64,000 bases of DNA from G965207335 sp965207335. GTDB taxonomy: Bacteria > Pseudomonadota > Gammaproteobacteria > PS1 > Pseudothioglobaceae. The notes beneath the pieces were generated by a model that worked only from the letters and a program-made list of their open reading frames with translations, did not search any database and was not told the origin of the DNA. The stretch covers positions 1,736,001 through 1,800,000 of the forward strand of contig OZ242267.1 of the NCBI GenBank assembly GCA_965207335.1, written 5' to 3'. This document shows positions 24,910 to 33,183 of this stretch, piece after piece. Numbering within the stretch: the stretch's first letter is position 1; each line of letters begins with the position of its first letter. The translations under genes and the position numbers were made by a program.

Positions 24910-25524
24910 TTATTTGCTAAGTTTTTGTAATAATAAATAAACAATATCTGCTAAAAATACTAATAGGTCACTGGCTATATTATCTGCAAAAAACCTATTA
25001 TCGCTACTGCTAAGTGCTAGTATGCCATATTTAAAAGATTTTATTGGAATAATAGCAACAGAAGTGCTTTTTTTGCCAAATAATATTTTATTATCGCCAC
25101 TATTTATTATGCCACAATATGCTTTTTTATCCAAGTAACGCATTATTTTCCCTTTATTAGTTTTACTTATGTTGTCCTTATTCCAAATAATAAGCCTAGA
25201 TTCTAATAAATTAAAATGCTCTAATAAATCCTTTGTCATTATCTTATAAAAATCCTTGATATTATTTTGGGACATAAGAATTATAATAAATTTTTGTATT
25301 TTTACATTCTCGTTATGATTGAATTTTGCAGTCTTTACTATTTCTAGTAAGTCTTGTTGTAAATCAATATTTTGTTGGTGTAATAATTTTATTTGATAAT
25401 TAGTAATTGATAAAGTATTTTTTTTATTTTTTATACCTAAATTAGCAGATAATAATACTTCTTTATTTTTTGCTAAAAAATTAGGATGGGCTAATAAATA
25501 GTCAATAATATCTTTATTTTTCAT
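24910..25524 (-). CDS. DUF484 family protein
   Basis: This 204-residue protein has the DUF484 layout: an N-terminal helical part with DIIDYLLAHPNFLAKNKEVL, a short coiled coil around QNIDLQQDLLEIV, and a GAF-like domain ending FLADIVYLLLQKL. The family is usually encoded just before xerC; its function is not established. The start ATG is directly downstream of one end of the GAGACC repeat, so its leader is repeat-derived. Confidence 0.85.
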   Translation of the reverse strand: MKNKDIIDYLLAHPNFLAKNKEVLLSANLGIKNKKNTLSITNYQIKLLHQQNIDLQQDLLEIVKTAKFNHNENVKIQKFIIILMSQNNIKDFYKIMTKDLLEHFNLLESRLIIWNKDNISKTNKGKIMRYLDKKAYCGIINSGDNKILFGKKSTSVAIIPIKSFKYGILALSSSDNRFFADNIASDLLVFLADIVYLLLQKLSK

Positions 25525-25548
25525 TATTCATATTTATGCAAAGGTCTC
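25525..25548. mobile_element. Single end of the GAGACC element before DUF484
   Basis: On the minus strand GAGACCTTTGCATAAATATG is followed by AATA and the DUF484 start codon. The same 24 bases recur at the starts of the genes at 63330 and near 63618, so this is a solo terminus rather than a full copy. Confidence 0.7.
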
Positions 25549-25559
25549 ATTTTATTGTT

Positions 25560-26414
25560 TTATGAAAAAATAATAGTTTTATTATTATAAATAAAAATTC
25601 TATCTTGTAAGTGGTATTGTAATCCTTTAGCCAAAGTTACTTTTTCAATATCTTGCCCATTTTCTTCCATAATATCAGCATTATGATTATGACTAACTCT
25701 TATTGTTCCTTGTTCTATAATAGCACCAGCATCCAACTCATTAGTTATGTAATGACAAGTAGCACCTATTAATTTAACACCTCTATTAGCAGCTTTTTGA
25801 TATGGATTAGCACCTACAAAAGATGGTAAAAAACTATGATGGATATTTATAATACGGTTTTGATAAAATTTACACATATTAGCAGGAATAATTTGCATAT
25901 ATCTAGCTAGTACAATAACATCTGGATTAAAATATTTACTGGCTATAAATGTGTCTTGTAAGTCTTTATGTTTAGTATTTTTATTAGTAGGTATGCACTC
26001 AAAAGGGATATTATACCAACTACTTAGTTTTGCTAATTTATTATGATTAGCAATAATTCCAACAATTTTCCCTTGTAGTTTATTTTCGTGATTTCTATGC
26101 AATAAATCAGCAACACAATGCGATAATTTAGAACCTAATATTAAAATTCTTTTTAATTCGCTAGCATTGGTTATTTTTACTTGCATATTATGTATTTTGG
26201 CAAACTTAATAAAAGTTTTCTTAAATTTGTCAAAAGAATAAGCAAGTGAGTTGGACTCAATTTCAATACGGATAAAAAACACCTTATTATCAGTATCTAC
26301 ATACTGATGAGCTTCTACTATATTACCGCTAATTTCTGCTATTTTAGCACTTATTATTGCAACTAAGCCTTGCTTGTCAATACAAGATATTAATAACCTA
26401 TAAACATTATTCAT
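25560..26414 (-). CDS. purU: Formyltetrahydrofolate deformylase
   Basis: PurU hydrolyses 10-formyl-THF to formate and THF. It has 284 residues. An N-terminal ACT domain (about 1-80, LISCIDKQGLVAIISAKIAE) is followed by a formyltransferase-like catalytic domain with VLARYMQIIP, the Asn-His pair in INIHHSFLPSF, and the Asp in ELDAGAIIEQ. It overlaps the dusA stop by four bases (ATGA), showing translational coupling. Confidence 0.95.
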   Translation of the reverse strand: MNNVYRLLISCIDKQGLVAIISAKIAEISGNIVEAHQYVDTDNKVFFIRIEIESNSLAYSFDKFKKTFIKFAKIHNMQVKITNASELKRILILGSKLSHCVADLLHRNHENKLQGKIVGIIANHNKLAKLSSWYNIPFECIPTNKNTKHKDLQDTFIASKYFNPDVIVLARYMQIIPANMCKFYQNRIINIHHSFLPSFVGANPYQKAANRGVKLIGATCHYITNELDAGAIIEQGTIRVSHNHNADIMEENGQDIEKVTLAKGLQYHLQDRIFIYNNKTIIFS

Positions 26415-27340
26415 ATTGTTAAATTTTGTAATTCAATAGTTTTACCGCTTAGTTTTTGCTTAAATTTTTTAGAATTTTTCTGGGCATAATACAATCCTAA
26501 AATATGTCTAGTAATTGCCCTAATAGGAACTCCTTTTTGTTTTTCTATTTTTATATATTCAATTAATTCCTCTAAAACATCAAGGCGTGATTTAGGGGTA
26601 AAATTACTATTAAATTCTGTCTCAATTTTAGATAATATATAAGGATTATGGTACACTTCTCGCCCTATCATAGCCCCATTTGTATATTTTAAGTGGCTAT
26701 TAATATCAGCTATAGTTTTAATGCCACCATTTACAATTATATTTAATTTATTAAAATCTGACTTTATTTTATATACTTTATTATAATCAAGTGGTGGAAT
26801 ATTTCGGTTTTGTTTAGGGTTTAGTCCTGATAATAAAGCTTTTCTAGCATGGATAATAAACTCATTACATCCTGCACTAGCAATAATTTTTATAAAATCA
26901 TATAATTTTGCATAACTATAAATATCATCAACACCTATTCTGGATTTCACACTAATAGGAATACTAACAACATTACTCATATCTGATACACACTGTGCTA
27001 CTATTTCTGGTGTTTTCATAAGGCAGGCACCAAAAAATCCGTTTTGCACTCTACTACTAGGACAACCTACATTAATGTTAATACCATTATAACCAAAATC
27101 TTGGGCTATCTTAGCGCATTCTGCCATTTCTTTTGGTTTGCTACCTCCTATTTGTAAAATTAATGGTAATTCTTTGTTATTAAAAGACAATAGTCTATTT
27201 TTATCACCATTTAAAATAGCATTAGTGGTTATCATCTCGCTGTAAAGTATAATGTTAGGCGATATTAAACGGTAAAAATAACGGCAATGCCTAGTAGTCC
27301 ACTTTAACATTGGTGCTACACTAATTGGATAGGTTTTCAT
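26411..27340 (-). CDS. dusA: tRNA-dihydrouridine synthase (DusA type)
   Basis: This flavoenzyme reduces uridines in the D-loop of tRNA. About 309 residues remain from the chosen start MKTYPISVAPMLKWT. DusA hallmarks are LQIGGSKPKEMAECAKIA, NINVGCPSSRVQNGFFGACLM with the catalytic Cys, and HARKALLSGLNPKQNR. A longer start at 27361 would add MQRSQVH, which is encoded by the end of the adjoining GAGACC repeat and is probably not used. It overlaps purU by four bases. Confidence 0.93.
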   Translation of the reverse strand: MKTYPISVAPMLKWTTRHCRYFYRLISPNIILYSEMITTNAILNGDKNRLLSFNNKELPLILQIGGSKPKEMAECAKIAQDFGYNGININVGCPSSRVQNGFFGACLMKTPEIVAQCVSDMSNVVSIPISVKSRIGVDDIYSYAKLYDFIKIIASAGCNEFIIHARKALLSGLNPKQNRNIPPLDYNKVYKIKSDFNKLNIIVNGGIKTIADINSHLKYTNGAMIGREVYHNPYILSKIETEFNSNFTPKSRLDVLEELIEYIKIEKQKGVPIRAITRHILGLYYAQKNSKKFKQKLSGKTIELQNLTI

Positions 27341-27348
27341 ATGTACTT

Positions 27349-27510
27349 GAGACCTTTGCATAAATGTGAATAATCATCAAAAACCCACTTTTCACCAACT
27401 TGGTAATTTTTTAAACCCAGCCTTAGCCCTGCTAGGACAAAGTTTAACAAAATCACCAATTCGGCAAAAAAATTGAATTTTGCTAATCACCCTATTTATG
27501 CAAAGATCTC
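27349..27510. mobile_element. GAGACC-ended MITE-like element, copy between argS and dusA
   Basis: This 162-base copy has ends GAGACCTTTGCATAAAT and ATTTATGCAAAGATCTC. The interior (GAATAATCATCAAAAACCCA, then CCTTAGCCCTGCTAGGACAA) is closest to the copy at 38057-38218. The flanks ACTT and ACTG are a three-of-four target duplication. It carries no complete gene. Confidence 0.85.
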
Positions 27511-27537
27511 ACTGATTAAGTGGTATTTTTATAGTTA

Positions 27538-30168
27538 TTACATAGATTCTGGGGCATTTACTCCTAGCATATTCAAGGCATTTTTAATCACTTGTTTAAC
27601 AGCTGATATTAAGGTAAGTCGTGCTGTGGTAAGCTCTTTATCATCACCTATAAATTTACAATTAGCATAATAACTGTGTAGTGCTGTTGCTAAGTCTTTT
27701 AAATAATAAGCAAGTTGATGTGGCTCATAAGATTTAGCTGATGATATTATGGTATCGCAGTAACGATTTAAAACATTAATAAGTATTTCTTCTTGCGGTG
27801 CTACTAGTAAACTAAGATTTGCCTTAACATTATTTAATACAAAATTATGTTTTGCCAATACTCTACAAATTCTAGCATGGGCGTATTGAATATAAAAAAC
27901 AGGATTATCATTGCTTTTTGATTTAGCTAATTCTAAGTCAAAATCCATATGTTGTTCGCTTTTTCGTAAAATATAAAAAAATCTTGCTGCATCACAACCA
28001 ACCTCGGTAATTAATTCTTTTAAGGGTATGAATTCTCCTGACCTAGTTGACATATTAGCCTTAATTTTGCCACGATATAAATTAACAAATTGCACTAATA
28101 ATATTTCTAATTTATCGCTATCATAACCTAGGGCTTTGATACTTGCTATTGTTCTGGCAATATAACCATGATGGTCAGCACCCCAAATATTTATAATTTT
28201 GTCATAGTATTTAGGATTTTTGCTGTATGTTGGCATTCTTCTGGTAAATTTTTCTAAATGGTAGGCAATATCTGATGCAAAATAAGTGCTATTATTGTTG
28301 TCGCGAACTACTACTCTATCTTTTTTGTCGCCAAAATCTGTTGTTTTAAACCATAATGCCCCGTTTTTTTCATAAATTACTTTATTTTGTTTTAGTTTAG
28401 CTATAGTTTTTGCTAATAAGCCTGATTGCATTAGACTTTGCTCTGAAAACCAAGCATCAAAATTAACTCTAAACTCAAGCAATTCTTGCTTAATATCAGC
28501 TAATATGTACTTTATACTTAGGCTAAAAATAGTATTATAATCTTGTGCTAAAATACTTTTACAATTAGCAATAATAGCATCCATGTACTTTTCTTTATCA
28601 TCGTTTAGATTATTGCTTATATTTTGTGTTATTTTTGTAAAATCACATTGCCATTTATCTTGGTATATGCTTTGTACTTTCTTAGCAATATCATAAATAT
28701 AATCTCCTTTATAGGCATTATCAGGCAAGATAATTGTGATATTTAATAATTCCAAATACCTTAAATATACACTAATAGTTAAAATATCCATTTGTCTGCC
28801 AGAATCATTTACATAGTACTCACAATCTACACTATAGCCAATAGCTTTTAATAAGTTTGCTACACTACTACCATAAGCTGCACCTCTACCATGCCCTACA
28901 TGTAGCGGTCCTGTTGGATTAGCAGATACAAACTCTACTAAAATATTTTGATTATTACCTATTTTAACTAAGCCAAAATCCTTGCCTTTAGCTAAGATTT
29001 GTTTGATAACATTATTATTATTTTCAGCGGTTGCAAAAAAATTAATAAACCCAGCACCCGCAACCTCTATTTTGCTAATATTATCTGATTTTGGTATATT
29101 AGAGATAATTAAATTTGCCATATCTATGGGCTTCATTTTAGCCTTAGAACAGGTTATCATAGCTATATTAGAGGCATAATCACCGTGAGCTTTATTTTTG
29201 CTATTACTTAGGGCGATATTGTATTTTTCATCTGGCAAAATACCTGTTGTTATTAGATTTTTTATAGCGGTATTTATTAGTGTTTGAATATGGGGTTTCA
29301 TTTTAAAATTGCAATTACTGATATTTAGAGTAATATTTTTATTTTTCTCATCAATTTGAAAGTAATTTGTTTGTTTTAATAATGACAGTATTTGTTGAGA
29401 TTCATTTATCCAGTTATGAAAATCTCTTTTTTGAGTCTTACTACCTATATACCTATCAGGATTTGCATATTTTTTAATTAAGTCTGTAAAATTATTTTTT
29501 TGGGATTTATTTAATTTTCTATATTCATCCAATAAATAAATTTTTTTATAACTATTTAGTTTATTGTCCGTAAAAATAAATGCAAACTCATATATACTTA
29601 TTGCATCATTGATATATTTGCTATTACACAAAGTATTAGTAAGTTCATTTGATAAATTTTGAAATAATTTATATAAAGCATGTTTAAAGATTTTATCTTG
29701 TTCTTTTATGCTTGCAGTCTTTAAAAGTCTAATTGCCTCATCAGTTAATGATGCATAGTATATAGTTTGTTTTCTATATGGGTCTGTTGGTGCTCTATTT
29801 TTATCGTATCTTTTTATTAAGCCCATTTTATGAAAATCAACAAAAAAGGTCTTTTTTACTGAATTATATGTTCCCTTACCTAGTGACGAGTTAATTTTAT
29901 CAATTATTTGTTTAAAATTTGGATAATATGAAATATCATAATCTTTTTCCCCTTTATCACTATAATCACCTCTTGGTATTTCAAACAAGCTAGTATTAAC
30001 TATTGAGTTTATGATTTTTAAAAATTTTAATACAAAGTGCAAGTCATATCTATTATGTTGTGATATATGAGCCCCTCTATAATCATCTCTTTGTACTCTA
30101 CCAACAATATACTCTATAAACCTATTATTACTATCAATATCTAAAATTTGTTGTAAATTATTATCCAT
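27538..30168 (-). CDS. argS: Arginyl-tRNA synthetase with an N-terminal restriction-endonuclease-like extension
   Basis: One open frame of 876 codons carries two parts. Residues 290-876 are a complete ArgS: the N-terminal domain KAHGDYASNIAM, NPTGPLHVGHGR (HIGH-type motif, His423-His426), KANMSTRSGEFIPL (KMSK-type loop) and the C-terminal anticodon domain ending NALNMLGVNAPESM. Residues 1-289 are unlike any ArgS. They contain YDLHFVLKFLKIINSIVNTS, YNSVKKTFFVDFHKMGLIKR and TQKRDFHNWINESQQILSLL, and directly follow an MboII-like methyltransferase. A type II restriction endonuclease is the best inference for this part. An internal ATG at 29299-29301 (Met290) could start ArgS separately but has no clear ribosome site. 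Confidence 0.85.
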   Translation of the reverse strand: MDNNLQQILDIDSNNRFIEYIVGRVQRDDYRGAHISQHNRYDLHFVLKFLKIINSIVNTSLFEIPRGDYSDKGEKDYDISYYPNFKQIIDKINSSLGKGTYNSVKKTFFVDFHKMGLIKRYDKNRAPTDPYRKQTIYYASLTDEAIRLLKTASIKEQDKIFKHALYKLFQNLSNELTNTLCNSKYINDAISIYEFAFIFTDNKLNSYKKIYLLDEYRKLNKSQKNNFTDLIKKYANPDRYIGSKTQKRDFHNWINESQQILSLLKQTNYFQIDEKNKNITLNISNCNFKMKPHIQTLINTAIKNLITTGILPDEKYNIALSNSKNKAHGDYASNIAMITCSKAKMKPIDMANLIISNIPKSDNISKIEVAGAGFINFFATAENNNNVIKQILAKGKDFGLVKIGNNQNILVEFVSANPTGPLHVGHGRGAAYGSSVANLLKAIGYSVDCEYYVNDSGRQMDILTISVYLRYLELLNITIILPDNAYKGDYIYDIAKKVQSIYQDKWQCDFTKITQNISNNLNDDKEKYMDAIIANCKSILAQDYNTIFSLSIKYILADIKQELLEFRVNFDAWFSEQSLMQSGLLAKTIAKLKQNKVIYEKNGALWFKTTDFGDKKDRVVVRDNNNSTYFASDIAYHLEKFTRRMPTYSKNPKYYDKIINIWGADHHGYIARTIASIKALGYDSDKLEILLVQFVNLYRGKIKANMSTRSGEFIPLKELITEVGCDAARFFYILRKSEQHMDFDLELAKSKSNDNPVFYIQYAHARICRVLAKHNFVLNNVKANLSLLVAPQEEILINVLNRYCDTIISSAKSYEPHQLAYYLKDLATALHSYYANCKFIGDDKELTTARLTLISAVKQVIKNALNMLGVNAPESM

Positions 30169-31008
30169 TTATATTTTTAATTTTTCTATGCAAATTTTAT
30201 AATAGGGTTTATTTTTTTCACAACCTATAAAATTCCTAGCAAGGTTTTTACTTGCTATGGCTGTTGTGCCACTTCCCATAAAGCAATCTAGCACTAAATC
30301 ACCTTTTTTAGAACTTGCTTTAACCATTCTTTCTATCATATCTAATGGCTTTGGTGTTAAATGAGGCATTTTTTGCACCTTACCATTTATTTTATTTTTA
30401 TGTCTATGACTGCTAAAATCCCAAATTTCAGAGCATAGCCTGCCGTTAGGATTTGGATACCATCTTTTACCATTTTTTATAATGCCTTTCTTAGCAGCAT
30501 GCTTCATTCTATCAGTGCTTTTATAAGGCTCTCTTATGTCATCAAAATTAAAAGTTGGTTTGCCTTTGGTAAAAAATAAAATAGTCTCTGAGTTATTAAC
30601 AAATTTACTTTTAGGCGCACTAATACCATCTTGTTTATTCCAAACAATCCAATTTTTAAATTCCATTCTTTTTTCTGTTAAAAATTGCAATATATATGCA
30701 GAATTTAAAGGAGTATTAAAAATATACAAACTACTATCTTGCTTTAATTTTGGAAGCAGTAATTCTATCCAATTAAAAGTCCAATCTAAAAAATAATCTT
30801 GGTTTTTAAAACTATCCCAATCTGCTTTTTTCATATTATAAGGTGGGTCAATAATTGCTAAGTCAATGGAATTATCAGCAACTTTATTGCATAGAAAATC
30901 AAACACATCTAAATTATAAATATGGTTAATTTTATTTTTTATAATATTTGTATTTCTTGTATTTAAAGAATAGAAAATATCTTTTTGTTTTACTAAATTA
31001 GTTTGCAT
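30169..31008 (-). CDS. MboII-like N6-adenine DNA methyltransferase
   Basis: This 279-residue beta-class methyltransferase has AIIDPPYNMKKADWDSF (about 53-69) before LVLDCFMGSGTTAIASKNL (about 242-260). The stretch NGKRWYPNPNGRLCSEIWDF and the following FSSHRHKNKINGKVQKMPHL strongly resemble M.MboII/M.HpyAII-type enzymes, which modify an adenine in GAAGA. That similarity is from memory and the target is not proven. Its start overlaps the nuclease gene by 11 bases, and its stop abuts the fused restriction-argS frame. Confidence 0.88.
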   Translation of the reverse strand: MQTNLVKQKDIFYSLNTRNTNIIKNKINHIYNLDVFDFLCNKVADNSIDLAIIDPPYNMKKADWDSFKNQDYFLDWTFNWIELLLPKLKQDSSLYIFNTPLNSAYILQFLTEKRMEFKNWIVWNKQDGISAPKSKFVNNSETILFFTKGKPTFNFDDIREPYKSTDRMKHAAKKGIIKNGKRWYPNPNGRLCSEIWDFSSHRHKNKINGKVQKMPHLTPKPLDMIERMVKASSKKGDLVLDCFMGSGTTAIASKNLARNFIGCEKNKPYYKICIEKLKI

Positions 31009-32344
31009 TGTCTAATTTTAGTACAAAGTCATCACTTAAAGTAAAACCATTGCACCAACCAATAATTTCCATTGTCCTATTTATGATTTTTTTATAATTT
31101 CCATAAACATTACTAGCAGTTGGTGCTTTTACACTGTCAAAATATCTCATAAATTTTTTATGAAATAGTTTTTTATTATTTAAGTTCAAAGAGCGATAAA
31201 TATTAATAAGGTTTATAATAGTTTCTAATTCACTACTGTTATACACATGTACTATAAAATAATCAAACTCATCTAATGTTAAATAATCTAAATTTTGCAA
31301 CAATTTTTGTGTGAATGAGCAGATTTTTAAGCCATGAAATGAAAAATTTAAAAAGTAATGAGAATATAGATTTTTTATGCATTCTAGATTATCACAATTA
31401 TTAACTTTTTTCCCTAAATCTGTTAAGCAAAGTGTTTTTTTGTCTGGCTTGCCATTTGGTTTAATTGGATGATAACACCAGCCAAATTTTAAAAGATAGT
31501 TTTTATCCTGCCTAACAAATAATTCATGGTTGTTCGTTCTGCCATTTTGTCTTTTTAACGGGTTTCTTTTTCTAACTTCTATTAATAAATTTTTATAAGC
31601 ATTATCTGATTGATGAAGTCCATTTTCTATAAAATGTAAGTATGATTTAAGATTTTCAATATTTGTATCGTTTATACGTCTTTGGTCTGGCACAATATAC
31701 CACCCTTTCCACACTTTGCTAATGCCTTTGCTTTTAAATATTGGCGTATCTATCCATTTTTTTACATGATCAAAAAGGAATTCTATTTTATCATTTTCAC
31801 TTTTACTAATATCTTTTGATACTTTTACAGATTTATTTTTAAATTCCTTTCTTTGTATAGCTTGCTTTTGTAGTGAATTAATTTCATCAATAGTAACTGT
31901 ACTTGAATTTTCGCTATCCCATAAATAATTAAAAAACATTAAGGCATTTGTAGTTATGCCAGTTTCTTCTATTAGCACACTAGCCTCCACATTATATAAA
32001 AGTGCTGCACGAGTTAAGTTTGCTGAACCAATAAGCATTTTCCAATCAGTTTTATTTTTACCAAATAACCAAATTTTAGGGTGAAATGTTCCTTGATTAC
32101 TCTTATAAACTCTAACATCTATATTACTATCTAATAATTTTTTAATTCCTGATAATTGTGTAATTCCCATCTCTAAACTGCATAGTAATTTAGTGGGTTT
32201 GTCTTTTATTTTATCTAAAATAATATCTACACCATTTTCCCTGACATAAGCAACAATGAAAAGCATTTCATCTGCATTTTCTATTTCAGTTGCAATAACA
32301 TCTTTATGATTACTTAGATGACTAATTTGATTTTGTACAAACAT
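30998..32344 (-). CDS. Phospholipase-D-type nuclease, probable restriction endonuclease
   Basis: This 448-residue protein has a PLD-fold active site near the N-terminus: His88 and Lys90 in TFHPKIWLFG, Asp100, then GSANLT (106-111) and Asn118/Glu120. The same arrangement is found in BfiI and NgoFVII-type Mg-independent restriction enzymes. The remaining 320 residues are probably for DNA recognition; they include HELFVRQDKNYLLKFGW and many aromatic and basic residues. Flanking methyltransferases on both sides support a restriction role. A single HxK motif per chain suggests a dimer forms one active site. Confidence 0.75.
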   Translation of the reverse strand: MFVQNQISHLSNHKDVIATEIENADEMLFIVAYVRENGVDIILDKIKDKPTKLLCSLEMGITQLSGIKKLLDSNIDVRVYKSNQGTFHPKIWLFGKNKTDWKMLIGSANLTRAALLYNVEASVLIEETGITTNALMFFNYLWDSENSSTVTIDEINSLQKQAIQRKEFKNKSVKVSKDISKSENDKIEFLFDHVKKWIDTPIFKSKGISKVWKGWYIVPDQRRINDTNIENLKSYLHFIENGLHQSDNAYKNLLIEVRKRNPLKRQNGRTNNHELFVRQDKNYLLKFGWCYHPIKPNGKPDKKTLCLTDLGKKVNNCDNLECIKNLYSHYFLNFSFHGLKICSFTQKLLQNLDYLTLDEFDYFIVHVYNSSELETIINLINIYRSLNLNNKKLFHKKFMRYFDSVKAPTASNVYGNYKKIINRTMEIIGWCNGFTLSDDFVLKLDNAN

Positions 32345-32346
32345 AA

Positions 32347-33180
32347 TTAAATACTATTTAATTTTTTATTTATAATCTCTTTATAATTAGTAATTATTTC
32401 GTAGCCAATATATCTTCGCTTCAGTTCTTTTGCTACTTTTAAAGTAGTGCCACTTCCTGTAAATGGGTCAAGCACAACATCATCAATAAAACTAAATAAT
32501 TTTACACATCTCTTAACTATTTCTTCAGGCATAATTGCAGAATGCTCTCCAAATGCTAAATCGTTTTTGTTAGGTATTGGTATATTCCAAATTTGTTTAG
32601 TATATTCCACCCATTCTTTTTGAGTTAATTTACTCTGTTCTTTTATTTTACTTGGTAATTCATTTTTAGGTTTACCTTCTTTAACATATACTGTAATAAA
32701 TTCACTGGTATTTTGAGCATAAAAATTTCTTGGATATGGATAGCTACCAAACATTAAGCTTTTTGAAGTATTTGTCCTATTCCAAATGTAAGTATCAAGC
32801 AAAAACATTTCACTATTTTTTTTATACAGTATAGAGTTTTGAATATCAGAGTTTAAATCAAATATATGTCTATTATAATGAGTAGAAAATTCTGCTTTTT
32901 TCATAGGCATTAAAGGAGTATTTATAATTAGTTTACCGTTTGGTTTTAATACTCTTTCACACTCTTGCCATACTTTTAGCAATTCCCTTATAAATATTTT
33001 ATAATTTTTTATATCGCCTATTTGATTTTTATGCGCCTTAGAATGTGTTTTATTTTGGTGACCATTTTTAGAATAATTTTTAATATTAAAATATGGTGGT
33101 GAAGTAATAATTAAATCTACATAATTACGGGTAACTTCTTTCATGTTCTGTGAATTTTTAAAATAAACTGTATTTATCAT
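32347..33180 (-). CDS. DNA methyltransferase with TSPPY motif
   Basis: This 277-residue beta-class methyltransferase has IITSPPYFNIKNYSK (about 24-38) and a late VVLDPFTGSGTTLKVAKELK (about 239-258). The TSPPY form is most common in N4-cytosine methyltransferases, though some N6-adenine enzymes have it. It begins three bases after polA and ends two bases before the PLD nuclease, so it probably protects that nuclease's site. The target is unknown. Confidence 0.85.
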   Translation of the reverse strand: MINTVYFKNSQNMKEVTRNYVDLIITSPPYFNIKNYSKNGHQNKTHSKAHKNQIGDIKNYKIFIRELLKVWQECERVLKPNGKLIINTPLMPMKKAEFSTHYNRHIFDLNSDIQNSILYKKNSEMFLLDTYIWNRTNTSKSLMFGSYPYPRNFYAQNTSEFITVYVKEGKPKNELPSKIKEQSKLTQKEWVEYTKQIWNIPIPNKNDLAFGEHSAIMPEEIVKRCVKLFSFIDDVVLDPFTGSGTTLKVAKELKRRYIGYEIITNYKEIINKKLNSI

Positions 33181-33183
33181 ATT

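Noticed and set aside
24906..24944. Longer XerC start at 24944
   Set aside because: The extra 13 residues are overlapped by the DUF484 C-terminus, and family similarity begins only after MKNLADKF.
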